Source of the DNA: Hypericibacter sp049323455
Lineage (GTDB): Bacteria; Pseudomonadota; Alphaproteobacteria; Dongiales; Dongiaceae
Direction: 5' to 3'
Assembly: GCA_049323455.1 (NCBI GenBank)
Contig: JBMONF010000019.1
Location: 186,001-250,000 of the forward strand
Length of the DNA stretch: 64,000 nt
Of the stretch, positions 17,430-26,110 are shown piece after piece. The position numbers and the translations under genes were made by a program. The stretch's first letter is position 1. Every line of letters starts with the position of its first letter. The notes beneath the pieces are model-generated. The model was not told the DNA's origin. It was given only the letters and a program-made list of their open reading frames with translations, and ran no database searches.

Positions 17430-18611
17430 TCAATTCGCCTTGGGCGCGGTCTCGCGGAAATATTCCTCGGCCGCCGCCACGCCCGAGCCCGGCACGAGAC
17501 TGGCGCCGAGATCCCGGAGCGTCATCTCCGAGCCCGACAGGGCCGCCAGCACCATGAGCTCGTTGAGCTCGCCCAGATGCCCGATGCGGAACACCTTGCC
17601 GGCGAGCTGCGCCAAGCCCACGCCGAGCGAGAGGTTGTAGCGCCGGTAGGCGTGGCGCACGACCTCGTTGCCGTCGACGCCGTCGGGCGTGCGGATCGCG
17701 CTCACCGTGTCCGAATGCCATTTCGGCGCCTTGGCGCAGAGCTGGAGGCCCCAGGCGGCGACGGCGCGGCGCACCGCTTCGGCCATGCGGTGATGGCGCG
17801 CGAAGACGTTGTTGAGGCCCTCGGCCAGCAGCATGTCGACCGAGGCGCGCAGGCCCCGCAGCATCGTCATGGGCGGCGTGTAGGGGAAGTAGCCGTCGCG
17901 GTTGGCCTTCGCCATGTCCTCGAAGGAGAAGAAGGTGCGCGGCAGCTTCGCGCTCTTCATCGCGTCGAGCGCCTTGTCGCTGACGGCGACGATGGCGAGC
18001 CCCGTGGGCAGCATGAAGCCCTTCTGCGAGCCCGACACGGCGACGTCCACGCCCCATTCCTCCATGCGGAAATCGATCGAGGCGATCGAGGAGACGCCAT
18101 CCACGAAGAGAAGTGCGGGATGCTTGGCGGCATCGAGCGCACGGCGCACGGCGGCGACGTCGGAGGTGACGCCGGTCGCGGTCTCGTTGTGCGTGACCAG
18201 CACCGCCTTGATCGCATGGGCGCGGTCGGCCTTGAGCTTCTCGGCGTAGGTCTCGACCGGCACGCCCTCGCCCCAAGGCACGTCCACGACATCGACCGCG
18301 AGCCCGTGGCGCTGGCAGAGATCGACCCAGAGATGGCTGAACTGGCCGAAGCGCGAGGCCAGCACCTTGTCGCCCGGCGACAGCGTGTTCGACACCGCGG
18401 CCTCCCAGCCGCCGGTGCCCGAGGCCGGGAAGACGAAGACCTGTCCGCCCTTCATCTGGAACACCTTCTTGAGATCGGCGAAGAGCGGAAGCGTGAAATC
18501 GGGAATGTCGGGCGCGCGCTGGTCCTCGAGCGTGACGTTCAACGCCTGCCGGACCGCTTCGGGAATGTTGGTGGGACCTGGAATGAACAGGAAGTTGCGA
18601 CCTGCCGCCAT
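17430..18611 (-). CDS. sgaA: Serine-glyoxylate aminotransferase (class V)
   Basis: PLP enzyme of the AGXT/SGAT family, transferring the amino group of serine to glyoxylate to give hydroxypyruvate and glycine. 393 residues. FIPGPTNIP opens the protein; FPASGTGGWEAA, THNETATGV, VDGVSSIAS and the PLP lysine in SGSQKGFMLP follow. I chose the ATG at 18611 because a GAGGGAGA stretch lies just upstream and the protein then begins as family members do; an ATG 21 nt earlier lacks a site. Alanine- or aspartate-glyoxylate specificity cannot be excluded from sequence. Confidence 0.88.
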   Translation of the reverse strand: MAAGRNFLFIPGPTNIPEAVRQALNVTLEDQRAPDIPDFTLPLFADLKKVFQMKGGQVFVFPASGTGGWEAAVSNTLSPGDKVLASRFGQFSHLWVDLCQRHGLAVDVVDVPWGEGVPVETYAEKLKADRAHAIKAVLVTHNETATGVTSDVAAVRRALDAAKHPALLFVDGVSSIASIDFRMEEWGVDVAVSGSQKGFMLPTGLAIVAVSDKALDAMKSAKLPRTFFSFEDMAKANRDGYFPYTPPMTMLRGLRASVDMLLAEGLNNVFARHHRMAEAVRRAVAAWGLQLCAKAPKWHSDTVSAIRTPDGVDGNEVVRHAYRRYNLSLGVGLAQLAGKVFRIGHLGELNELMVLAALSGSEMTLRDLGASLVPGSGVAAAEEYFRETAPKAN

Positions 18612-19026
18612 GGCTCTCTCCCTCTCCGTCATCGACCGCTTTTGGGGGACCGGCGCGCCCGACCACCCGAGAACGCGCCGGTTCGATCCTAAGCAAGCCG
18701 AGGCGGCCGCCGTCGCGTGGAATCGCCGAGCGGAGACAATTCGTCGCAGCAAGGGGTTGCGGAGAAAGCTGAAATCACTCCGACCCGCTCTCTTTTTTGA
18801 CCCGCCAGCCAGAAAAAGGAGCGGGCGCGGGTCTGTCGCGAACGGGGCGCGGTCGAAGCCGGGGGCAGCATCCATGTTCGTCTCGGCGCCGGCCGGCGCC
18901 GCGCAAAGGCGGCGACATTACGAATCCGTATAGAGCTCTCCAAAACGCCCCAAGGGTCGGCCCTCCACATTCCAACGCGATGACGGGCATGACGCCCGTC
19001 GCGAGGCAAGCAAAGGAGAGCCATCC
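18612..19026. other. Divergent intergenic region, sgaA / PepSY gene
   Basis: 415 nt expected to carry both promoters. TACGAATCCGTA (18919-18930) is a small palindrome directly followed by TAGAG and may be an operator or part of a -10 region for the PepSY gene. AGGAGAG precedes the PepSY ATG. No gene recognised. Confidence 0.35.
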
Positions 19027-19383
19027 ATGAACCGCAACGTCTTCCTCCCGGCCGTGTTGGCCGCCGTCGTCACGGTGGGCCTGGCGAGCGCCTCGGCCTT
19101 CGCAGCCGAGCACGAAAACGGCGACGCGAACGACGCCGCGGCCCTGGCGCAGGCGAAGATCACCCTGGTCCAGGCAATTTCCGCCGCCGAGCAGAACACC
19201 GGCGCGAACGCGTTGAACGCGACCGTCGAGGACGTGAACGGAGCTCCCCGTTTCGCCGTGGAGGTCGTCAAAGGCAAGACCGTGCAGACCGTCCTGGTCG
19301 ACGCCCAGACCGGTCAGGTCGTGAAGGTTACCGCCGCCGAAGACGAAAACCACGAGAACAACGGCGAAGAGGAAAGCGAGTAA
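19027..19383 (+). CDS. Secreted PepSY domain protein
   Basis: 118 residues. A clear signal peptide (1-26, likely cut after ASAFA) is followed by an acidic linker and a PepSY domain: ITLVQAISAAEQNTGANALNA, then an FAVEV core and VLVDAQTGQVVKV. The tail is very acidic (DENHENNGEEESE). PepSY modules are inhibitory or sensory periplasmic domains and are often encoded beside QseBC/CusRS-like two-component systems; one lies 4 kb downstream. Start supported by AAAGGAGAG 7 nt before the ATG. Confidence 0.85.
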   Translation: MNRNVFLPAVLAAVVTVGLASASAFAAEHENGDANDAAALAQAKITLVQAISAAEQNTGANALNATVEDVNGAPRFAVEVVKGKTVQTVLVDAQTGQVVKVTAAEDENHENNGEEESE

Positions 19384-19446
19384 TCCCGGAAGGCGGCCCG
19401 TCCTCGCGCTTCGGGCGGGCCGCCATGCCGGCTGTGGAAGGTCGCC

Positions 19447-20361
19447 ATGCTTGTGGACATCCGAAAACTCGAGGCGCGGATCGGAGACAGACCGATCCTG
19501 CGCGACGTCTCGCTCTCGCTGGATCGAGGCGAGATCTACGGCCTGCTCGGACCGAACGGCGCGGGCAAAACCACCACCATCTTCGCCGCTCTCGGCGTCT
19601 TGCCCCGGTCCGGGGGGTTCGTTCGGATTCTCGGCCGCGACCCCGCGCAGGACGGCGAAGCGATCCGGCAGGACATCGGCGTTCTCCCCGATCCCAACGG
19701 GTTCTACGACTGGATGACGGCCGGGGCCTATCTCGCCTTCTTCGCCGGACTCTACGGCGTTCGGCTCGAACTGCCCGAGATCCGGCAGAGACTCGATCGC
19801 GTCGGCCTTGCACCGCGTCGCGGACAGCCGATCGGCACCTTCTCGCGCGGGATGCGCCAGCGGCTTGGCCTCGCTCGCGCGCTCCTCGCCGATCCTGCGC
19901 TGCTCGTCCTCGACGAACCGACCAACGGCCTCGATCCTCGCGGCAGGCGGGATATCCATGAGGTCTTGCTTCATCTGGCGCGAGAGGACGGCGTCGGGAT
20001 CCTGCTGTGCACTCATCTTCTCGATGATGTCGAACGGCTCTGCAGTAAGGTCGGGTTCATCGTCGAGGGCCGGACGGTGATGGAAGGAGAGATCGCCGGC
20101 TTGCTTCGGACACGCGAGCATTTCGAGCGATTCCGTCTGCGGCTCTCCGCACCGGCTCCGGCAAATCCGACGTTGCCCCGTCTCACTCGCGTCGTGGCGT
20201 GCGAGGGTCAATCGGTCGTGATCGACGTCGACCCATCGATTGCGCCCGAAGAGGCCTGGCGCGAGTTGATGTTCCGCGGCTGGCCGATCGTCGAGATCGC
20301 ACGCGCCGGCGGCAGCATCGAGGATCTCTATCTCGATCTCACCGAAGGGAGGGTCCAATGA
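19447..20361 (+). CDS. ABC transporter ATP-binding protein (ABC-2 exporter type)
   Basis: 304 residues. Walker A is GPNGAGKTTT (about 36-45), the Q-loop region VLPDPNGFYDWMTAG replaces the usual glutamine segment, the signature is FSRGMRQRL, Walker B is LLVLDEPTNGLDP, and the switch is THLLDD. After about residue 215 there is a regulatory extension as in Nos/Ccm-type exporter ATPases. Its TGA overlaps the ATG of the permease gene. Together they form a single-substrate exporter of unknown cargo. Confidence 0.92.
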   Translation: MLVDIRKLEARIGDRPILRDVSLSLDRGEIYGLLGPNGAGKTTTIFAALGVLPRSGGFVRILGRDPAQDGEAIRQDIGVLPDPNGFYDWMTAGAYLAFFAGLYGVRLELPEIRQRLDRVGLAPRRGQPIGTFSRGMRQRLGLARALLADPALLVLDEPTNGLDPRGRRDIHEVLLHLAREDGVGILLCTHLLDDVERLCSKVGFIVEGRTVMEGEIAGLLRTREHFERFRLRLSAPAPANPTLPRLTRVVACEGQSVVIDVDPSIAPEEAWRELMFRGWPIVEIARAGGSIEDLYLDLTEGRVQ

Positions 20362-21173
20362 CCGCTTCCGTCTCCTCCTTGCCGGGTTCGCTACAGCCTC
20401 GACCGGAGCGGCGCGGACCGTTTCGTCCGATCTGGCTGATCGCCCGCAAGGAGGCCGGCGAGATCGTCGGCAGCACCCGCGGCCGGGCCTGGCTCCTGAT
20501 GTTGGCCGCCGCGCTCTCGGTGTTCGGGCTGCTTCTGGTCTCCAACACCGAGCTCAGCCTCCTCGACAACGCGCAGGTCGTCTACGACATGACCGGCATC
20601 GTCGTCGCGCTGGGCGCTCTGCTTGCCGTCATCGTCGGCAACGATGCCATCGCCGGCGAGCGGGAGCGCGGCAGCCTCGTTCCGCTGATGCTGACGCCGG
20701 TCCGCCGCAGCGGCATTCTCGCCGGCAAGCTCGGCGGGCAGGCGATCGCCTGGGCCGTCATGTCGGCGCTGGCGCTGCCCTATCTCTGGGCAGTCGGCAG
20801 CACCGGCCAGAACCTGGCCGACGGGATTGTCGGCCTCGTCCTGCTCGGAACGCCGGTGGTTCTGGGATTCGGCTTCCTGTCGATGGGCCTGGGCGCGCAA
20901 ATGAGCTCGGCCCGTGCCAGCCTGTCGATCTCGACCGTGGCGTTGCTGCTTTCCGCAAGCCCCCTCCTGTTGGGTCCGAGCCTGCGCCAGTCGGCGGTCG
21001 GGCGTGCCTTCGACGCCGTCAACCCCTTCTCGAACGCCCTCAACGCCTTCGACGGGATGATCATCGATTCGCAGGGACTGCCGGCGCAGTGGATACACGG
21101 CGCGGCGGTTCTCGCCTGGCTCGGTGCGACGCTGTGGTACGCCTCGCGCACCTTCCGCAACATCTCGCGTTGA
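20358..21173 (+). CDS. ABC-2 type permease
   Basis: 271 residues with about six hydrophobic segments. After a soluble N-terminus, WLIARKEAGEIVGSTRGRAWLL leads into the first helix, and NDAIAGERERGSLVPLMLTPVRR is the cytoplasmic loop characteristic of NosY/YhaP-like ABC-2 permeases. It starts inside the stop of the ATPase gene (ATGA), so the two are translated together. The substrate is unknown. It is 11 nt from the next gene, an anchored periplasmic protein that may be an accessory part. Confidence 0.88.
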   Translation: MTASVSSLPGSLQPRPERRGPFRPIWLIARKEAGEIVGSTRGRAWLLMLAAALSVFGLLLVSNTELSLLDNAQVVYDMTGIVVALGALLAVIVGNDAIAGERERGSLVPLMLTPVRRSGILAGKLGGQAIAWAVMSALALPYLWAVGSTGQNLADGIVGLVLLGTPVVLGFGFLSMGLGAQMSSARASLSISTVALLLSASPLLLGPSLRQSAVGRAFDAVNPFSNALNAFDGMIIDSQGLPAQWIHGAAVLAWLGATLWYASRTFRNISR

Positions 21174-21184
21174 AGGAAACAGCC

Positions 21185-21703
21185 ATGAAGCTCGTCGCCT
21201 TGTTTATTGCCGGCTCGTTGGCGCTCGCCGCCGCGCCGGCTGTCGCCGGTCCCTTGACGGTCGATCTCGCGCCGGCGAAGTCAAACCCGGCGTCGCCGCA
21301 GATGGGCGACAACCTCCTGTTCCACACCTCGATCCGCAACCAAGGCCGCAGCCCGATCGACGGGATCATCGCCTGGATCAGTCTCGTCCAGATCGACAAG
21401 GGGAAGGAACAGCCCGTCGATCTCGAGGATTGGAGCGCGCACAAGGCCGTTACGGTTGCAACGCTGGCCTCCGGTCAATCGATCGAGACCGATTGGCCGA
21501 TGCGGCTCATCCAGGCGGGAGAGTATCGGGCGGTTGTGAGCGCCGTGAGCCGCGCGGGTGGCGAGCTCGTGCCCAGTCAATTCGCCGATTTCTCGGTTCG
21601 GCAGAAACCCGTCGTCGAGTCTCGACGCGTGCTGCCCGTCGCGCTCGGAGTCCCGGCCATTCTGGGCCTGGCGATCCTGCTGAGCCTGCGGCGACGGCGA
21701 TAG
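21185..21703 (+). CDS. Membrane-anchored periplasmic beta-sandwich protein
   Basis: 172 residues. Signal peptide 1-21 (ending APAVAG), an Ig/CARDB-like beta-rich domain (FHTSIRNQGRSPIDGIIAWISL, ASGQSIETDWPMRLIQAGEY), then a C-terminal hydrophobic helix closed by RRRR, so the domain is held outside the inner membrane. Only 11 nt separate it from the ABC permease, suggesting it serves that exporter. Its last 95 or so codons are repeated, in the open frame, at 22889-23172. No specific family is recognised with certainty. Confidence 0.8.
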   Translation: MKLVALFIAGSLALAAAPAVAGPLTVDLAPAKSNPASPQMGDNLLFHTSIRNQGRSPIDGIIAWISLVQIDKGKEQPVDLEDWSAHKAVTVATLASGQSIETDWPMRLIQAGEYRAVVSAVSRAGGELVPSQFADFSVRQKPVVESRRVLPVALGVPAILGLAILLSLRRRR

Positions 21704-21785
21704 CAACCGGCGAGATCGCATCGGCCCTTGCCTCGAACATTGCAACGACCCACCGCCCACCCGTCCTTCCTTCGGAGCTCCTGTC

Positions 21786-22583
21786 ATGACGTCGCTTACA
21801 ACCGAGAGCCCGCCAACCCGGAATTCACTCACCGTCTACAACAGGGTGCCGAAGGTTACCGCCGACTTTTGGCTGATAAAGCTCATGGCCGTGACCGTGG
21901 GCGAGACCGCCGCAGATTTCCTTGCCACGAATCTCGGCTTCGGCCTTTCGGCCACCTCATGGATCATGAGCGGCGTCCTTATCGCCGCATTGGCTCTCCA
22001 GTTCGCGCAGAGGAAATACGTACCTTCGATCTACTGGTTAGCCGTCGTCCTCATCAGCGTTGTAGGCACCTTGATCAGCGACAATCTGGTCGACAATCTT
22101 GGCGTCAGCCTGGAAACGACCACGGTGGTATTCAGCCTCGCGCTGATCGCCACCTTCATCATTTGGTATGCCATCGAGAAGACCCTGTCGATCCATACGA
22201 TCTACACGATGAGGCGCGAGGCATTCTACTGGCTCGCCATCCTGTTCACATTTGCCCTCGGAACTGCCGCCGGCGACCTGGTGGCGGAGGGCATGAGCCT
22301 TGGCTATCTGCACGCTGGCCTTAGTTATGGATCGGTGATCGGCGCGATTGCCTTCGCGTATTACGTCCTGAAGTTGAACGCGATCACGGCGTTCTGGCTG
22401 GCCTACATCGTGACACGCCCGATGGGCGCCTCCTTCGGCGATCTTCTCTCGCAGCCCGTTTCCAACGGCGGCCTCGGGTTCGGAACCGTGATCACGAGCT
22501 TGATCTTCCTCGGCAGCATCGTCGGGATCATCGTCTACATGACGCTGAGCCACGAAGGGCTAGAGAAAGGCCAGGATGCTTAG
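21786..22583 (+). CDS. COG4705-type multipass membrane protein (DUF347 repeats)
   Basis: 265 residues with about eight hydrophobic helices. Two halves share the pattern KLMAVTVGETAADFLA / AILFTFALGTAAGDLVAE, each with a conserved acidic pair inside a helix; this is the DUF347 repeat found in COG4705 proteins. Function unknown; the buried acidic residues suggest ion or metal transport, which is inference. Start at ATG 21786; the upstream gap is 82 nt. It separates the periplasmic gene from its truncated duplicate. Confidence 0.82.
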   Translation: MTSLTTESPPTRNSLTVYNRVPKVTADFWLIKLMAVTVGETAADFLATNLGFGLSATSWIMSGVLIAALALQFAQRKYVPSIYWLAVVLISVVGTLISDNLVDNLGVSLETTTVVFSLALIATFIIWYAIEKTLSIHTIYTMRREAFYWLAILFTFALGTAAGDLVAEGMSLGYLHAGLSYGSVIGAIAFAYYVLKLNAITAFWLAYIVTRPMGASFGDLLSQPVSNGGLGFGTVITSLIFLGSIVGIIVYMTLSHEGLEKGQDA

Positions 22584-22747
22584 TGCGGCAAGAAGGGGCC
22601 GGCGAGCCTCCATGTTCCCCGGTCCCTTCCTGGAGCAAAGCGCTCGCTGGCATGGTTTGCGGCTCGCGGCATGTGCGTCAAAGCAATGCCAGATCGAACG
22701 AGGATCGAATTCTGGAGCGGTCCCCGGTTGGTCGGAATCACCCTCCT

Positions 22748-22825
22748 CGTCGTTCCCGCGAAAGCGGAAACCTAGGGGCGAGCGACCAGCGCCCGGGGCG
22801 GGCCCCGCTTTCGCGGGGGGCGACG
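22748..22825. repeat. Intergenic inverted repeat CCCGCGAAAGCGG
   Basis: CCCGCGAAAGCGG (22755-22767) and its perfect reverse complement CCGCTTTCGCGGG (22805-22817) enclose 37 nt. TCGTTCCCGCGAAAGCGG is a common bacterial intergenic repeat word. It lies in the 305-nt gene-free stretch between the COG4705 gene and the duplicated fragment. Confidence 0.6.
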
Positions 22826-22888
22826 AAAATATGGTCAATTCAAACGGGAAGTGCTCTAGCGGATGAAATTCAACACACAAGAAATCGG

Positions 22889-23172
22889 TCGTCGATCTCG
22901 AGGACTGGGTCGCGCCCAGGGCCGTTACGATTGCGACGCTGGCCTCCGGTCAATCGATCGAGACCGATTGGCCGATGCGGATGATCCAGGCGAGAGAGCA
23001 TCGGGTGGGGGTGAGCCGCGCGGGTGGCGAGCTCGCGCCCGGTCAATTCGCCGATTTCTCGGTTCGGCAGAAACCCGTCGTCGAGTCTCAGCGCGTGCGG
23101 CCCGTCGCGCTCGGCGTCCCGGCCGTTCCGGGACTGACGATCCTGCCGAGCCTGCGGCGACGAGGATCTTGA
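22889..23172 (+). pseudogene. 5'-truncated duplicate of the periplasmic anchored protein gene
   Basis: Closely matches 21416-21703 over its full length, with scattered substitutions and one in-frame 9-nt deletion. The frame is open from 22867 through VDLEDW, ATLASGQSIETDWPMR and FADFSVRQKPVVES to SLRRRGS. It lacks the signal peptide and the first third of the domain and has no start codon or ribosome-binding site in a sensible place; an internal ATG at 22975 would give a 65-residue tail with the anchor only. Probably the scar of a tandem duplication. Confidence 0.85.
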
Positions 23173-23306
23173 CTTGAGGCCGACCGGGACGGCATCGGCA
23201 GCCGGACGACCGCCGGGAACGACGCCGGAGATCGTCGGCTTGTGCCGTCTGCGGCGGCCGATGCGGGCCGGCCGGGTTTGGCGCGCGACGCGGCAGGGAG
23301 CATAAT

Positions 23307-23993
23307 GTGGCGGTCATGAAGGTCCTGCTGATCGAGGACGATTCCGAAACCGCCGCCTATGTCGCCAAAGGCTTGCGCGAGAGCGGGCACGCGGTCGATC
23401 GGGCGGCGACCGGGCGCGACGGGCTGTTTCTCGCGGCCGGCGAGACCTACGATGTCATGATTGTCGACCGCATGCTGCCCGGCCTCGACGGGCTGGCGAT
23501 CGTCAAGACGATCCGGCATGCGGGCATCAAGACCCCGGTCATCTTTCTCACCACCATGAGCGGCATCGACGATCGCGTCGAGGGGCTCGAGGCCGGCGGC
23601 GACGACTATCTGGTGAAGCCTTTCTCGTTCGCCGAGCTTCTGGCCCGGCTGCAGGCGCTCGGCCGCCGGCCGCCCCTCAACGACGCCCCGACCGTCCTGA
23701 AGGTCGCCGATCTCGAAATGAATCTGCTCACGCGCAGGGTGAAGCGCGGCGGCGAGGACATCGAGCTGCAGCCTCGGGAATTCCAGCTGCTCGAGTATCT
23801 GATGCGCAACGCGGGCCGGGTCGTGACCCGCACGATGCTGCTCGAAAACGTCTGGGACTTCCATTTCGACCCGAAAACCAACATTGTCGAGACTCACATC
23901 AGCCGTCTGCGCGCGAAGATAGACCGGGGTCGCGATGCCGGGCTGATCCAGACCGTTCGCGGCGCGGGGTATGTCTTGCGTGCGCCTGCCTAG
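23307..23993 (+). CDS. OmpR/PhoB-family response regulator
   Basis: 228 residues: receiver domain (1-118) plus winged-helix DNA-binding domain (about 128-224). The acidic pocket is EDD (10-12), the phospho-acceptor is Asp54 in VDRMLPG, and the conserved Lys is in DYLVKPF. The DNA-binding half shows LQPREFQLLEYLMRN and VETHISRLRAKI and ends VRGAGYVLR. The GTG at 23307 has AGGGAG 6 nt upstream; ATG 23316 is the alternative. It overlaps the kinase gene by 23 nt. Type resembles QseB/CusR, often regulating envelope functions. Confidence 0.93.
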   Translation: MAVMKVLLIEDDSETAAYVAKGLRESGHAVDRAATGRDGLFLAAGETYDVMIVDRMLPGLDGLAIVKTIRHAGIKTPVIFLTTMSGIDDRVEGLEAGGDDYLVKPFSFAELLARLQALGRRPPLNDAPTVLKVADLEMNLLTRRVKRGGEDIELQPREFQLLEYLMRNAGRVVTRTMLLENVWDFHFDPKTNIVETHISRLRAKIDRGRDAGLIQTVRGAGYVLRAPA

Positions 23994-25347
23994 GATCGTC
24001 CTGACCGCCAGCTTCCGGCTCGTCGCGCTCTACGCGCTGCTGTTCGCGCTTTCCGTCGTCGCGCTCGGCGGGTTCGTGTTCTTGATGAGCCGCTCGGCGC
24101 TTCAGACGCAGATGGAAGCGCGGATCGAGGCGGAGATGGCGTCGTTGCGGCGCGAATCGACGGCGCAGGGCTTGGATCGCCTCGCAAACACGGTCGCTGA
24201 ACGCGGGCGCGGCGCCGGCGCTCTCGACTATCTGCTGCTCTCACCGAATGGACGCAGGCTGGCAGGCGACCTGCCATCGCCGGGGTCGCGCCGCGGCTGG
24301 GTCGATCTCGATACCCCCGAGCAGAACGCGGACGAAGAAGGTTCCAACCGCGTGCACATGCTCGTGGTCTCGCTTGCCGACGGCTCGACACTGGCCGTGG
24401 GCGACGATATCGGACGGATCGAGGAAGTGGAGGAAGCCGTGCTCGGCGCCTTCGCCTGGGCGTTGGCTGCCACCATCGTTCTCGGCTTGGCCGGCGGGCT
24501 CGTCCTCAGCGCCGGCTTCCTGCGTCGGCTCGACGGCGTGATCCGCACGGCCGAGGCCATCGTAGACGGCGATCTCGCGCGGCGCATGCCCGTGAGCGGC
24601 GCCGACGACGATTTCGATCGGCTGGCCTCGACCCTGAACCGGATGTTGGACCGCATCGCCGCGCTGATGGAAAGTCTGCGTCAGGTATCCAACGACGTCG
24701 CGCACGACCTGCGCACGCCGTTGTCGCGCCTGCGCCAGCGGCTCGAGGCGGTCCGCCTCTCGGCGGCATCGGTCGCCGACTATGAGGCCGCCATCGATGC
24801 GGCGCTGATCGAGACCGATTCGATCCTCGATACCTTTTCCGCGCTGCTGCGGATCGCGCAGATCGAATCGGGGATGCGCCGGGCCGGATTCAAGGAGGTC
24901 CGGCTCGACGACGTGGTGCGGACGGTGGTCGAGGCGTTCGCACCGTCGGCCGAGGAAGAGGGAAAATCGCTCGTCGTCGTTCGCCTGGACGAAGCCCGTG
25001 TGCGGGGCGACCGCGAGCTCCTGACTCAATTGGTCGCCAATCTGGTGGAGAATGCGATCCGCCATACCCCGGCCGGCACCAGGATCGCCGTCCAGGTCAC
25101 CGATCGGACATCCGGGGCGAGCCTGGCGGTCGCGGACAACGGCCCCGGAATTCCCGAAGCGGAGCGCGCCCGGATTTTCCACCGCTTTTACCGGCTCGAA
25201 CGCAGCAGAGCCACCCCGGGCAGCGGCTTGGGGCTCAGCCTGGCCGCGGCGGTCGCGGACATCCATGACGCCACTGTCCGCGCCGAAGACAACGCCCCCG
25301 GCCTGCGGATGGTTGTCGACTTCCCCCTGCCGGCGCCTCGCCCTTAG
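23971..25347 (+). CDS. Sensor histidine kinase, partner of the upstream regulator
   Basis: 458 residues. Transmembrane helices near 12-36 and 155-178 bracket a periplasmic sensor of about 120 residues. HAMP domain (about 178-230), then the H-box NDVAHDLRTPLSRLRQRLE, N-box NLVENAIRHTP, G1 VADNGPGIP and G2 GSGLGLSLAAAV. All catalytic motifs are intact. It overlaps the regulator gene. Given the PepSY gene and exporter upstream, an envelope or peptide/metal signal is likely, but the ligand cannot be read from sequence. Confidence 0.93.
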   Translation: MSCVRLPRIVLTASFRLVALYALLFALSVVALGGFVFLMSRSALQTQMEARIEAEMASLRRESTAQGLDRLANTVAERGRGAGALDYLLLSPNGRRLAGDLPSPGSRRGWVDLDTPEQNADEEGSNRVHMLVVSLADGSTLAVGDDIGRIEEVEEAVLGAFAWALAATIVLGLAGGLVLSAGFLRRLDGVIRTAEAIVDGDLARRMPVSGADDDFDRLASTLNRMLDRIAALMESLRQVSNDVAHDLRTPLSRLRQRLEAVRLSAASVADYEAAIDAALIETDSILDTFSALLRIAQIESGMRRAGFKEVRLDDVVRTVVEAFAPSAEEEGKSLVVVRLDEARVRGDRELLTQLVANLVENAIRHTPAGTRIAVQVTDRTSGASLAVADNGPGIPEAERARIFHRFYRLERSRATPGSGLGLSLAAAVADIHDATVRAEDNAPGLRMVVDFPLPAPRP

Positions 25348-25658
25348 AGCCGCTCGGCGCGGCCCTCTTCCAAGTCCTCCGAGCCATTCCGCCGTTTGTC
25401 GGACGACGAAGCAGGCGATGGCATCGGCATGGTGTTCCGGCGCGCCACGGCGACCGGATCGACGTCCTGTCGAAGGCCGAACGGGCTTGGCGTCGAGATC
25501 GCGCCGTGATCGTCAAACGACAAGGGCCGTCCTTCGCCATGAAGGGCGGCCCATTTCAGTTCCGTGGCGGGTTGATTGGCGCGCTTCTCGATCTTGCGCC
25601 TCGATCTTCCGTTTCGCGCAGGGGTCCTTCGCCCGCGCGGCGTCGAAACGCCGCGTCG
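25348..25658. other. Convergent spacer, histidine kinase / trxA
   Basis: 311 nt between converging genes, without a convincing frame. The only structure I see is the hairpin at 25524-25552, annotated separately. Confidence 0.4.
25524..25557. terminator. Bidirectional hairpin between the kinase gene and trxA
   Basis: GGGCCGTCCTTC (25524-25535) and GAAGGGCGGCCC (25541-25552) pair over 12 bp with one G-U and a 5-nt loop. ATTTC follows on the plus strand and TTGTC on the minus strand, so the T-runs are weak. Its position between convergent genes fits a shared terminator. Confidence 0.6.
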
Positions 25659-25979
25659 TCAGATCACCGACTCGACCCACTCCGCCAGCTTGTTCTTGGG
25701 AAGCGCGCCGATCTTCGTGGCGGCGACCTGCCCGTCCTTGAACAGCATCAGCGTCGGGATGCCGCGCACGCCATATTTGCGCGGCGTCTGCGGATTCTCG
25801 TCGATGTTCATCTTCGCGATGGTGACGCGGCCGTTCATGTTGGCCGCGATCTCCTCGAGCGCGGGCGCGATCATCTTGCAGGGACCGCACCACTCGGCCC
25901 AGAAATCGACCAGCACCGGCCCGGGCGCCTTGAGCACGTCGTTGTCGAAGCTCGCGTCGGAAACCTTGGTCGTGGACAT
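25659..25979 (-). CDS. trxA: Thioredoxin
   Basis: 106 residues, complete. Active site WCGPC in VDFWAEWCGPCKMIAP (about residues 24-39), cis-proline in IPTLMLF, and a final KIGALPKNKL. Cytosolic disulfide reductase. ATG at 25979 with AAGGAGAGG about 5 nt upstream. It follows addA by 131 nt; the addB-addA-trxA order is common in alphaproteobacteria. Confidence 0.97.
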   Translation of the reverse strand: MSTTKVSDASFDNDVLKAPGPVLVDFWAEWCGPCKMIAPALEEIAANMNGRVTIAKMNIDENPQTPRKYGVRGIPTLMLFKDGQVAATKIGALPKNKLAEWVESVI

Positions 25980-26110
25980 GTCCTCTCCTTAATCGAATTG
26001 TTCGGTGCGGCAGCCCGGCCGGAAGCCCAGGCTTCGAGATGGGTTCACACTCGCCGGAAAACTTAGGAACCGGCCCGGAGGGCGTCAAGCCGGGGCGTCG
26101 AGCCGGGCGG

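Noticed and set aside
22863..23177. 104-codon frame overlapping the duplicated fragment
   Set aside because: It is the frame-shifted reading of the duplicated periplasmic gene; the true frame of the copy is one base away and matches the parent protein.
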